Source: an uncultured Bacteroidales bacterium (GTDB lineage Bacteria; Bacteroidota; Bacteroidia; Bacteroidales; P3). Taken from it: a DNA stretch of 48,664 bases. A model generated the notes under the pieces. That model was not told where the DNA came from. It was given only the letters and a program-made list of their open reading frames with translations, and made no database searches. Positions 8,836 through 16,114 of the stretch are shown one piece after another; within the stretch, counting starts at the first letter, position 1; the number at the start of each line of letters is the position of its first letter. Both the position numbers and the translations under genes were made by a program. The stretch lies in the NCBI GenBank assembly GCA_900319865.1, contig ONQD01000024.1, forward strand, positions 1-48,664, given 5' to 3'.

Positions 8836-9933
8836 TTATTTACCTTGAACAAAAGGCTTCAGTCCTTTGGCGGCTTCGGCCGCAGTGATGCGTTTGCCTC
8901 CATTGTCCAAATCAATGAGAATATAGACATCGTGTCCCATGCCCATTTCTTTCATGTAGCTGAGCTGACGCAACCCATGACGGGACTCGATTCGTTCCAC
9001 CATGTCGTGGTGTTCGGCCTCGGTCATGGCATAGACTATGTCGATGCAAGCTTGGTCAACTGCCAGTATGTCGGTGGATGAGAGAATGCCCACATTGGGT
9101 GTGACGACAGGTTCTGCTGCTACCCCTTCGCAGTCGCACGAAACCGACATGTTGCGCATTACGTTCACATAGCATACGTGTTCGCCAAAATAATCGATAG
9201 TGGCTTTTGTACTCTCGGTCATACGTTCCATGAACTCTTCGGTGGCAATGTCCCACTGGTTGGGTTGTCCGGGGGTGGTATGAATCCAAGCTTTTCCAAT
9301 GCGACCGTCGGCGCATCCGATACCTATGTTTTTGTTGCTGCCGCCAAAACCACCTTGAGTGTGTCCTTTGAAGTGGGTGAGGGCAACAAGGCTATTATAA
9401 TTCTTCAGATGGCTACCCATACTCATGCGTTGGAACCATTTCCCGCCGTTCACGGGCAGGGTAACGGTATCCTCTTCGTCCAATATATCCACAGGGGCAA
9501 AAGTCCATCCATTCACTTTCAGTGTTTCGCGGTGTTGGGCAGTGGTGTAGCGGTCACCCTCGTAGTAGGTATTTGTTTCTATGATAGAAGCACCTTTAAG
9601 GTCTTTGGCCATCAAAGCTTTGACCCATTCGCGAGGGATGATGTTGGGGCCGTTCTTCTCACCTGTGTGAAGTTTTACACCCACTTTGCCTTCTATTTTA
9701 CCGTTCACCTGTTCGTAGGCTTTGATAAGTCCGTTGGCCGAGAGGTCGCGGGTAAAATAAACAATGGCGGTGTCGCCAGTGCGTTGGTCCATGGGCACAT
9801 AGTGGTCGCCGCCAGTGCCGGGTACGGGTTTCTGGTTCATAGTGTCGGTTGTTTCATTTTGCTGTGCGTTTCCGCCACAAGCTGCGAGGATTGAGCACAA
9901 TGCAAGTGTTGTTAATAAATGGCTATATTTCAT
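8836..9933 (-). CDS. Second DUF362-domain lipoprotein (365 aa)
   Basis: The ATG at 9933 gives a clean lipoprotein signal peptide (MKYSHLL ... ILAACGG, lipidated Cys at about residue 19). The frame extends to an ATG at 10038, but that adds 35 residues with no signal character, so 9933 is the likely start. The mature region has a short Gln/Asn/Thr-rich linker, then DUF362 features: GKVGVKLHTGE, YNSLVALTHFKGHTQGGFGG, MSVSCDCEG, and VGILSSTDILAVDQACIDIVYAM. It is clearly paralogous to the lipoprotein at 4043-5068, which sits in the opposite orientation. It appears to be a single-gene unit with a promoter box and palindrome at 10016-10035. The enzymatic role of DUF362 is not established. Confidence 0.84.
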   Translation of the reverse strand: MKYSHLLTTLALCSILAACGGNAQQNETTDTMNQKPVPGTGGDHYVPMDQRTGDTAIVYFTRDLSANGLIKAYEQVNGKIEGKVGVKLHTGEKNGPNIIPREWVKALMAKDLKGASIIETNTYYEGDRYTTAQHRETLKVNGWTFAPVDILDEEDTVTLPVNGGKWFQRMSMGSHLKNYNSLVALTHFKGHTQGGFGGSNKNIGIGCADGRIGKAWIHTTPGQPNQWDIATEEFMERMTESTKATIDYFGEHVCYVNVMRNMSVSCDCEGVAAEPVVTPNVGILSSTDILAVDQACIDIVYAMTEAEHHDMVERIESRHGLRQLSYMKEMGMGHDVYILIDLDNGGKRITAAEAAKGLKPFVQGK

Positions 9934-10015
9934 TTTTAGTTTGTTTTGGCTCCGATTGTTTTGGAGTAAGGCAGCGAGCCGTATTATCTGCGTCACTCTT
10001 TTGGTTTTTATTTTG

Positions 10016-10035
10016 CAAAAGTACAACTTTTGTAC
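10016..10035 (-). promoter_or_regulatory. Promoter -7 box overlapped by a palindrome upstream of the DUF362 gene
   Basis: On the minus strand TACTTTTG (10023-10016) fits TAnnTTTG, about 83 bases before the start at 9933. Immediately next to it is the perfect palindrome GTACAACTTTTGTAC (10021-10035; 6-bp arms, 3-bp centre), placed where a repressor could block the promoter. No regulator gene can be assigned to it from the sequence. Confidence 0.45.
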
Positions 10036-10163
10036 CAATTGTAATTATTTTTTTTATCCCCAAGGTGAAGGCCGGTTCATTTTCAGATGCTTATTCCACA
10101 ATGTTTGTTTATGGTTCGGGTATCATTTCGAATATGGTGAAGACCTTAGGGAATGTGGATTGA

Positions 10164-10213
10164 GAACAAGCAATCAACGGCCACACATCATAATGTGTAA
10201 CCGTCGATTGTTC
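10164..10213 (-). terminator. Hairpin terminator of the flavodoxin gene
   Basis: The nested stem pairs CAATCAACGG at 10171-10180 with CCGTCGATTG at 10201-10210 (one mismatch) and ACACAT at 10183-10188 with ATGTGT at 10193-10198. It lies just beyond the minus-strand stop at 10226. The T-run is weak, so termination strength is uncertain. Confidence 0.5.
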
Positions 10214-10225
10214 ATTATGAGTGGT

Positions 10226-10855
10226 TTAATATCCAAGTCCCTTAAGCCATTTCTCAACTTGGGACCGCCCGCTGCGCACTTCGTGTCCATAGATGTCAAA
10301 TCCTTTGGTCACTTTTGCATTGGGAAATGCTTTTTTCACATCGCTCACGCACGATGCCAGTCCGCTTCCTTCATGGGTTGTAAATGGCACTACGGTTTTA
10401 CCGTCCAGATTGATGTCCTTGAACAGAGTGAACATTACCTGTGGGTAGGTACCCCACCAAACGGGGCCGCCAATGAATACGGTATCGTAATTTGTCAAGT
10501 CTGGAGCCTGTCCTTCGTATGGTGGCAGTTCCCCTGCAGCAGCTTCTTTTTTGGCCAGCTCGATAAGGGGAGTGTAGGCCATGCCGTCGTACTTGTGGGT
10601 GACGATTTCAAATTGGTCGGCGCCGGTGATTTCGCTGATGTAGTCGGCCACAATCTTGGTGTTGCCGACCTCGATGTTGCCCACGCTGTAATTATCGCCC
10701 GCGTGGGAGAAGAAGATGACTATTTTGTTCATTGTTTTATTGTTTGATTGCGTTTTTTGGTTAGTATTCTCTTGCTTGTTCTGTGCGTTGCAGCCCGACG
10801 AGGCCAGGAAGAGTGCAAAGGCCGCGAGGGTGGTAAAAATCTGTTTTGCGCTCAT
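10226..10855 (-). CDS. Flavodoxin with a lipoprotein signal peptide (209 aa)
   Basis: From the ATG at 10855 the protein has a signal peptide ending in a lipobox-like SSGC (Cys near residue 22). A Gln/Asn/Lys linker of about 20 residues follows, then a complete flavodoxin domain starting at MNKIVIFFSHAGDNYS. Other flavodoxin landmarks are FIGGPVWWGTYPQVM (the 90s-loop tryptophans) and PFTTHEGSGLASCV. The open frame extends to 10966, but the upstream part has no signal character. Flavodoxins are normally cytosolic FMN electron carriers; a lipid-anchored one would have to obtain FMN outside the cytoplasm. An internal ATG sits exactly at the usual flavodoxin start, so a cytosolic isoform is possible (inference). 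A similar gene occurs at 22156-22698. Confidence 0.82.
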   Translation of the reverse strand: MSAKQIFTTLAAFALFLASSGCNAQNKQENTNQKTQSNNKTMNKIVIFFSHAGDNYSVGNIEVGNTKIVADYISEITGADQFEIVTHKYDGMAYTPLIELAKKEAAAGELPPYEGQAPDLTNYDTVFIGGPVWWGTYPQVMFTLFKDINLDGKTVVPFTTHEGSGLASCVSDVKKAFPNAKVTKGFDIYGHEVRSGRSQVEKWLKGLGY

Positions 10856-10943
10856 ATCGGTAGTTCCATTTGGGGTTGATATTCTTGTAAATCGTTGATG
10901 ACTAAATATATTCCACACATTCACCCTCACCAGTTTCCGACTG

Positions 10944-10951
10944 CAAAGATA
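10944..10951 (-). promoter_or_regulatory. -7 promoter box for the flavodoxin lipoprotein gene
   Basis: On the minus strand TATCTTTG (10951-10944) fits TAnnTTTG, about 90 bases upstream of the start at 10855. No clear TTTG box is found at 19-21 bases upstream. Confidence 0.55.
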
Positions 10952-10987
10952 CGAACATTCCGCCACACGGCAGTTTCACATTTTACG

Positions 10988-11075
10988 CCAATTCTTTCAC
11001 AAATCACCGCAATAAAAACGACGAAAGCCGACCAATTCTTTCACAAATCACCGCAATAAAAACGACGAAAGCCGA
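10988..11075. repeat. 44-bp perfect tandem duplication
   Basis: Two identical 44-bp copies lie at 10988-11031 and 11032-11075, in the gap between the flavodoxin promoter and the next gene. Each copy carries one arm (CGAAAGCCGA) of the adjacent terminator hairpin together with its T-tract, so the duplication copied part of a terminator. Confidence 0.9.
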
Positions 11076-11099
11076 GGCCAGCAATGGTCTCGGCTTTCG
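11066..11099 (-). terminator. Rho-independent terminator of the 532-aa lipoprotein gene
   Basis: Arms CGAAAGCCGAG (11066-11076) and CTCGGCTTTCG (11089-11099) pair perfectly over 11 bp with a 12-nt loop. On the minus strand the hairpin is followed by TCGTTTTTATT. It sits 35 bases past the stop at 11134. Confidence 0.85.
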
Positions 11100-11133
11100 G
11101 TTTGAGGATATACCGTTTGTTATATGATTGATA

Positions 11134-12732
11134 CTATTTTCCCGACAAAGCTTGGCGAATCTTTTCTTTTGTGAGTTCCGAGATTTTGCAGTCAAACCAA
11201 ACGCCTTTGTACTCGTCCCATCCCAGATATGCAGAACGTCGCTGCATCTCGGCAATGAACTGGTCGCTGAAGACTTCCCAAAGAGGTTCATTGGTTGGCT
11301 CGTCTGCCAACGGATGCAGAAACAGGTAACCGTCGAAATTGTCCTGATAATTGCCTGTTCTGGCTTCGTATTTCATCTCGTATATGCCATCGAAAGGCTC
11401 TTTGCCGAATGGTGACCCTTGTAGAGCGAAGCCTACGGGACGGTTGCCAACCTGCGCAAAGGCTTGGTCGAAAATACCACCACGGATGGACGACTGATGC
11501 CCGCCCATATTGTCACGTGGTATGGCATGCTGAAATACCGTAAACACATTCTCTGCACCAAGCCGCTCCACCAACTGACCTCCGGCCACTTTTATCTCTT
11601 TCAGGTCACCATCTGCTGTTATGATGGTCTCCATGCCAGACTTGCAGGCGTGGGCGCATCCGACGAGGAAAAGACAGTTTCGCGGGTCGCTCTTGGTGTT
11701 GATGTAGTGCTCTATGACATCGGCCATGTGGGTATTGCGTTCTACTGCTATCGAATCTTCCACGCGGTATTCTTCAGCAGTCTGTATTCTCGAAAGGGGT
11801 ATCTGGTAATCAGCCAGTCGTATCTTGATCCGCTCTCCTTCAGGCAAGTGCCGGTTGAGTCGCCAGACGTCACAAATGAAGTCGTATTCTCCTTTGTCCC
11901 ACCAACCATCGACCTGCTCGTCGCGGAAGATGTCCAAAATCAACTCTCCATCCAGAGTGTCAGCGGCCAAAAAGTTGTCCATCGTCGCTTGTTTCCACGA
12001 TGGAAGTTCCATAAAGATTGTACCGCACACCTTGGGGAAATCGGGTAGTGCAACCAATCGCCGAAGCATATCCCACGACACTTTCCGACGGTGATACTCG
12101 CCGTTGATTACAAGTGTATGTGTGGCTATTTGTTGCAGAACGAAATCCTCGGGCGAAAGTGTTTGCGTCCTGAGATAATCAGCAAAAGGCTTAACGTCTG
12201 TCGGTAGAGAGCGCACCGTTTCTATTCGAGGGATATTGCTGCATAGTTCTGGCAACCTTTCTTTCAGCTGCCTGTCTGCATCCTCCTTATTCTCCACCAT
12301 CCCTTGGCCACCATTCACCCATTTGCCGTTCTCAATCCATGTGTTATTGAGCATCAACCTGCCGGAGGCGGTCTCGGTAACAATCACTGCCACGGAGTCC
12401 TTGTAGGTGACTATCTTGGCTATCTTCTCATTAAGAAAACGCTGACGGGCTTTTTCGTTCACCGATCTGTCAGCCACACTGGTATCCATTTCAAACTTTG
12501 CCGTCGACATTTTGGCTAACTGTCCCCATTTCCCTTCCGATAGGACATGGGCACGGGAGAGATAGTATTTCAGCGGCGACGACTGATCAATCCCCTCATA
12601 GTTGTATTCAGAAACCCGACGGTCAATCTGTTCTGTTTTGAAATAATTAGTCGTCCTGCATGAAACTGCAAGAACACAAAATGAGACAACGGCATATCTC
12701 CAAAAGTGGTTTGTTATCTTATATTTCTTCAT
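11134..12732 (-). CDS. Large lipoprotein with a ChaN/erythromycin-esterase-like domain (532 aa)
   Basis: The start at 12732 gives a lipoprotein signal (VLAVSC, Cys at about residue 25). The central part resembles the ChaN / EreA-like superfamily: HTLVINGEYHRRKVSW (the GE-x-H element), IFMELPSWKQATMD (the acidic MEL element), and later CLFLVGCAHACKSGME, where a histidine closes the active or haem-binding site. These families include haem-binding lipoproteins and erythromycin esterases, so the substrate cannot be told from sequence. The first 180 residues and the last 100 are not recognised. It is a single-gene minus-strand unit with its own terminator. Codon use resembles the neighbours. Confidence 0.6.
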   Translation of the reverse strand: MKKYKITNHFWRYAVVSFCVLAVSCRTTNYFKTEQIDRRVSEYNYEGIDQSSPLKYYLSRAHVLSEGKWGQLAKMSTAKFEMDTSVADRSVNEKARQRFLNEKIAKIVTYKDSVAVIVTETASGRLMLNNTWIENGKWVNGGQGMVENKEDADRQLKERLPELCSNIPRIETVRSLPTDVKPFADYLRTQTLSPEDFVLQQIATHTLVINGEYHRRKVSWDMLRRLVALPDFPKVCGTIFMELPSWKQATMDNFLAADTLDGELILDIFRDEQVDGWWDKGEYDFICDVWRLNRHLPEGERIKIRLADYQIPLSRIQTAEEYRVEDSIAVERNTHMADVIEHYINTKSDPRNCLFLVGCAHACKSGMETIITADGDLKEIKVAGGQLVERLGAENVFTVFQHAIPRDNMGGHQSSIRGGIFDQAFAQVGNRPVGFALQGSPFGKEPFDGIYEMKYEARTGNYQDNFDGYLFLHPLADEPTNEPLWEVFSDQFIAEMQRRSAYLGWDEYKGVWFDCKISELTKEKIRQALSGK

Positions 12733-12830
12733 ATCCTAAACCATTAAAAGTTAATCACTGAAACAAACGCCGCCCCGTTGATTTTATTGCCCGCAAGGTG
12801 GCGAAAATTTGCGGTTTCTGTGCAATTTCG

Positions 12831-13012
12831 CCTCGCATCATCGCAAAACCCTCTTGCAGTCGTGTAAAATGGTCTCGCATCATTGCACGGGGCATTGCAG
12901 CGTTGAAAAATAGTCCCGCATCATTGCAAAAGGCATTTACACCAATGCAAAACGGCCTCGCATCATCGCAAGGCTGTTTTGCAGCTCTGTTTCATATCCG
13001 CGCAATGATGCG
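12831..13012. repeat. Four degenerate direct repeats of 41-42 bp with an inverted partial copy
   Basis: Units begin near 12831, 12873, 12914 and 12956, each starting with a [CT]C[TC]CGCATCAT[TC]GCA motif and spaced 42, 41 and 42 bp. A partial copy in inverted orientation (GCAATGATGCGGGG at 13002-13015) lies at the edge. The last unit overlaps the 3' end of the DUF6261-like gene, giving its final codons. Similarity outside the core is modest (a second GCA-containing motif in the middle). The array sits at one border of the GC-rich patch. Confidence 0.7.
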
Positions 13013-13688
13013 GGGCAAGATTGTCTTCCTGCATCCGCTTCACGAGGACGACGGCCTCCTCGCGGTCGGGATTGAGCAGCGCGTAGGCGTTGGTGAACAT
13101 CACCACGGCGGCGTAGGCCACATCGCTCGCGGCGCGGGCGGCCTTCAGCTCGCCGAGCACCTGCTCCATGCGCTCCTCGTTGCGCTGGGCGATGAGCTGG
13201 CGCACCTCGTCGTTCTTAGCCTTCAGCTGGTTGGCCACGATGAGCAGCCCGAGGCGGTTCAGCTGGCGCTCGTACTGCAGGAGGTCTTGCAGCATGTTGT
13301 CGATGAGGCCGCTCTCCTTCATGTAGTTCTCGCGGGTGGTGATTTTGTAGTTCTTGATGACTTTCAGCAGCGGCTCGGCGTGCTGTGCGGTCTCGGCGAT
13401 GGGGAACTTGGCGTAGGCCTTGATGGTGTCGCGCAGCGAGGCGTAGAGCTTGTCGCGCTCCTCGTCGGCCTTCTGGAGGTCGGAGGTGTGGTCGCTGGCG
13501 CGGTACTGCTTGAAGGCCTTGTCCTCCTTGTCGAAGGCCTCGCGGAACTCCTCGACGGCTTTCTTCCAAAGCTCGTTTTCGAGGCGCGTCTCCTCCGTGC
13601 GCTTGCGCACCGTGTCGAGATACTCGTAATGCGCCGCGTTGGCCGCCCGCGCGATGGAGATTTGGTCGATTTGCATTGCTATTTCCAT
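12963..13688 (-). CDS. DUF6261-like helical protein (241 aa), GC-rich and possibly transferred
   Basis: The protein is almost entirely helical and charged. It opens with IDQISIARAANAAHYEYLDTV, has a heptad-like centre (residues 40-90) and ends with the tail LLNPDREEAVVLVKRMQEDN. This arrangement matches the Bacteroidales DUF6261 family as I know it, whose function is unknown. There is no signal peptide. The gene is far more GC-rich than its surroundings, with many GCC/CGC/CTG codons, suggesting a foreign or recently shuffled origin. The last 20 residues (LAPHHCADMKQSCKTALR) are encoded within the repeat array and look unlike the rest, so the original C-terminus may have been replaced. An ATG at 13676 is an alternative start. 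A 328-aa open frame on the other strand is a shadow. Confidence 0.65.
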   Translation of the reverse strand: MEIAMQIDQISIARAANAAHYEYLDTVRKRTEETRLENELWKKAVEEFREAFDKEDKAFKQYRASDHTSDLQKADEERDKLYASLRDTIKAYAKFPIAETAQHAEPLLKVIKNYKITTRENYMKESGLIDNMLQDLLQYERQLNRLGLLIVANQLKAKNDEVRQLIAQRNEERMEQVLGELKAARAASDVAYAAVVMFTNAYALLNPDREEAVVLVKRMQEDNLAPHHCADMKQSCKTALR

Positions 13689-13786
13689 AATCTTGAAGTT
13701 TTATTGATGATACTTTCTTACGCCATATTTAACGTCAACTCCCCGAAAATATTGTGCCAGCCGGGAACTAAATATGCAACATAAAG

Positions 13787-13827
13787 AGCCATCCGCCAGG
13801 GAGGTGTGGCTCCCGAGGCGGATGGCT
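13787..13827 (-). terminator. Rho-independent terminator after the DUF362 remnant
   Basis: Arms AGCCATCCGCC (13787-13797) and GGCGGATGGCT (13817-13827) pair perfectly over 11 bp. On the minus strand the hairpin is followed by CTTTATGTT. It closes the minus-strand transcript carrying the aldo/keto reductase and the remnant. Confidence 0.75.
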
Positions 13828-13857
13828 TCTTTGCTTCGGATGGGATAAATGTGGGTT

Positions 13858-13968
13858 TCACTCCTTACCGTCGATGGAGACCAGCTTGTACTGACGGCTG
13901 CCGAGGCCAATCTTCTCGGCGTGCTCGACGGTGTGGATGCCGTGACGGCTCTCGATGCGTTCACGCAT
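13858..13968 (-). pseudogene. C-terminal remnant of a third DUF362 protein (36 codons)
   Basis: Six bases after the aldo/keto reductase stop, the minus strand reads MRERIESRHGIHTVEHAEKI and then GLGSRQYKLVSIDGKE before a TGA at 13860-13858. This is a clear match to the tails of the two full DUF362 lipoproteins (RHGLHILEHAAAIGLGSRKYEL and RIESRHGLRQLSYMKEMGMG). The rest of the gene is absent, so a deletion has fused its end to the aldo/keto reductase gene. It is probably not functional; the ATG at 13968 may be coincidental. It shares a terminator at 13787-13827. Confidence 0.8.
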
Positions 13969-13973
13969 AGAGG

Positions 13974-14819
13974 CTATCCGTAATTCTCAATCAAATACTT
14001 CACAAACTGTGGGTCGCCGAAGTCGATGGTGCCCGTGTCGTGCTGGTTGAGCTTGGCGACGGCGGCCATATCGTCGGCGGTCAGCGTGAAGTCGAAGATG
14101 TCGAAATTTTGCGCCATACGTTCTTTGTGACTGGACTTGGGGATGGCCACAACACCACGCTGGGTCAGCCACTGGAGGGCCACCTGAGCGGCACTTTTGC
14201 CATACTTGGCACCTATGGCGGCAAGCTCTTCACTCTTCACGATGCCTTCGACCCCTTGTCCGCCAAGCGGTCCCCAAGCCATCATACGTGTGCCGAATTC
14301 TGCAAGTATCGGCTCGATGGCTGTCTGCTGTATGAGGGTGTTGCATTGCAGCTGGTTCACCATCGGCTTTACATCCACATAGTGGGCGAAGTCGAAGAAA
14401 CGTCCCGACTGGAAATTGCTCACACCTATGGCGCGCACCTTGCCGTCGTGATAGGCTTTCTCCATTGCCCGCCACGTGCCGAACACGTCGCCGTAGGCCT
14501 GATGGATGAGCAGCAGGTCGATGTAATCCGTCTGCAACTTGCGCAGGCTCTCGTCTATACTGGTAGCGGCACGTGCCTCGCCATTGTTGCTGATCCACAC
14601 TTTGGTTACTATAAAGAGGTCTTTGCGGTCTATCCCGCTTTTGCTAATGGCATTGCCTACGCCCTCTTCATTGAAGTATGCTTGAGCGGTGTCAATAAGG
14701 CGATAGCCCACCTGCAGGGCATCGCTCACACAGCGTTCGGCCTCGGCCGGTGGTACCTGAAAAACACCATACCCCAACAGGGGCATTTCTACTCCGTTTA
14801 TAAGTTTTATTGTCTCCAT
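13974..14819 (-). CDS. Aldo/keto reductase (281 aa)
   Basis: A textbook AKR: INGVEMPLLGYGVFQ at the N-terminus, catalytic Asp/Tyr in RLIDTAQAYFNE, VTKVWISNNG with the catalytic Lys, LLLIHQAYGDVFGTW with the catalytic His, and the NADPH-binding region VVAIPKSSHKERMAQN near the C-terminus. It reduces aldehydes or ketones with NADPH in the cytoplasm; the substrate is unknown. The ATG at 14819 is chosen because METIKLINGVEMP matches the family start; an ATG at 14840 would add seven residues. It lies downstream of the AraC regulator, separated by about 390 bases containing a palindrome. Such reductases are often the AraC target in this arrangement. Confidence 0.9.
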   Translation of the reverse strand: METIKLINGVEMPLLGYGVFQVPPAEAERCVSDALQVGYRLIDTAQAYFNEEGVGNAISKSGIDRKDLFIVTKVWISNNGEARAATSIDESLRKLQTDYIDLLLIHQAYGDVFGTWRAMEKAYHDGKVRAIGVSNFQSGRFFDFAHYVDVKPMVNQLQCNTLIQQTAIEPILAEFGTRMMAWGPLGGQGVEGIVKSEELAAIGAKYGKSAAQVALQWLTQRGVVAIPKSSHKERMAQNFDIFDFTLTADDMAAVAKLNQHDTGTIDFGDPQFVKYLIENYG

Positions 14820-15207
14820 AGTATTTTTGTTTTGATGCATTGTCAATGTGTCACTTTCAAGTATTGATGGCTTCCATACCAGTGGCTGGTTGAGGTTCCG
14901 CCGTCTATCGGGATGTCGGTTCTTCCTGGCTGTGGGCCGCTGTGCGGGCATTCTCTTCCGAATAATCGGCCAGTACTATTTGCCTTCCTACCGACACTCT
15001 CCAGATAACGGCCATGCCAATCGAGTCCGCACATGCCTATAAGGTTACTTCTTTATTTTTCATCCTGTTATAAGAGTCTCTGTTGATTACTCCCAAAATG
15101 CAAAATTACATCCATTTTGCCAAATGGATGTAATGAATTTTGCGGTAAAAATGATAGATTTTGCGGTTGTTGGTGTGGCTGATGGCCCGATAGTGGACTT
15201 GGGGGCA
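14820..15207 (-). promoter_or_regulatory. Intergenic region with a 12-bp-arm palindrome between araC-type gene and aldo/keto reductase
   Basis: This 388-base gap has no convincing gene. At 15105-15134 the sequence ATTACATCCATT is followed after 6 bases by its exact complement; weaker symmetry extends outward (CAAA ... TTTG). It could be a terminator of the regulator gene, since it lies 74 bases beyond that gene's stop, or an operator for the aldo/keto reductase. No TAnnTTTG box with correct spacing was found near 14819. Confidence 0.45.
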
Positions 15208-16020
15208 CTACTCCCTGAAGTCGCTTGGTAGTGCTCCCAGGTTCTTCTGCACATAGCGCACAAAATAGCCTTGCGACGAGAACCCGAAAAGGTCGCTGAT
15301 ATGCTCTAGTGAGAGCTCTCTTTGTCGCAGCAGTCGGCTGATGTCGAGTGCTGTATATCGTGTTATCCAGTATATGGCCGACTGTCCGCTCACTTTGTGG
15401 CATACTTCGCTCAGGTATTTTGGCGTAACGCAAAGCTCCGAGGCATAGTGTGTCACTTGTCTGTGCTGGTGGTAGTCGCCACGGTCCAGCATCGAGAGAA
15501 ACCGTCCCATAAGTGAGGCCTGCTGATTGCTGATGGGTATATCGCCATATAGCTCTACATGGAAGTCAAAAAAGTCTATTATCATGCACTGGATGGCGTT
15601 GAGCATGGCGTCGCGGTGGAAGTGGTGTTGTGGGTGGTTAAGTCGGTGACGGATATATTCAAAGTTTATGCGGCATACCTCCTGTTGCTGCTGGTTCAAA
15701 TGCATCACTGGCTGTTCAAACAATGCCAGGTGTCCCCGTATGCCATAGTTGCTCTGTGGGGTGGCAACGGTAATAAATTCCTGTAACACATAGATTACAT
15801 CCAACGCCATGTCTGCACTTTCTTTCAGATGATTCAGTTGGAGGCTCTGTTGGGGTATGATGAGGCAATCGCCCGCAGTGAATGTGTGTTGATGGTTGCC
15901 CAGACAGAAAGAACCGCCACCCTTTCGGCACAATGCGTGGGTGATATAACCTTGCTGCTGCAGCGTGGCTGTATCGGCGAGGGTGTCGGTGATGATTATT
16001 TCTTGTCTGTGGTCTGTCAT
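15208..16020 (-). CDS. AraC-family transcriptional regulator (270 aa)
   Basis: The C-terminal 100 residues form the double helix-turn-helix of the AraC/XylS family: VTHYASELCVTPKYLSEVCH as the first HTH, then ALDISRLLRQRELSLEHISD and LFGFSSQGYFVRYVQKNLG, which is the signature region. The N-terminal half has a cupin-like sensing domain (CRKGGGSFCLGNHQHTFTAG ... CLIIPQQ). It is typical of the Bacteroidota regulators located next to flavodoxin, aldo/keto reductase and oxidoreductase genes, which respond to small organic or redox signals. It lies between the thioesterase (upstream) and the aldo/keto reductase (downstream), so it may control either or both. The ligand is unknown. Confidence 0.92.
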   Translation of the reverse strand: MTDHRQEIIITDTLADTATLQQQGYITHALCRKGGGSFCLGNHQHTFTAGDCLIIPQQSLQLNHLKESADMALDVIYVLQEFITVATPQSNYGIRGHLALFEQPVMHLNQQQQEVCRINFEYIRHRLNHPQHHFHRDAMLNAIQCMIIDFFDFHVELYGDIPISNQQASLMGRFLSMLDRGDYHQHRQVTHYASELCVTPKYLSEVCHKVSGQSAIYWITRYTALDISRLLRQRELSLEHISDLFGFSSQGYFVRYVQKNLGALPSDFRE

Positions 16021-16114
16021 TTTTCTATGTGTTGTTTCCTGTTGTCAGCAAGATAGGGAACTCGATGCGTTTTATAGGTCGTTTGCTTTTATTCTGCATC
16101 GGTAATACAGTGTC

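Noticed and set aside
12831-13012. CRISPR-like array
   Set aside because: Spacing is regular (41-42 bp), but the units are degenerate throughout, there are no unique spacers, and no cas gene is present.
12798-13784. 328-codon open frame on the plus strand
   Set aside because: It is a GC-driven shadow of the DUF6261-like gene on the minus strand; the product is Leu/Val/Gly-rich and shows no family features.
13701-13964. 87-codon minus-strand frame
   Set aside because: A different minus-strand frame over the same bases clearly encodes the DUF362 remnant, and this one has no family features.
14040-14867. 275-codon plus-strand frame opposite the aldo/keto reductase
   Set aside because: Lies fully over a clear aldo/keto reductase with all catalytic motifs; no recognisable features of its own.
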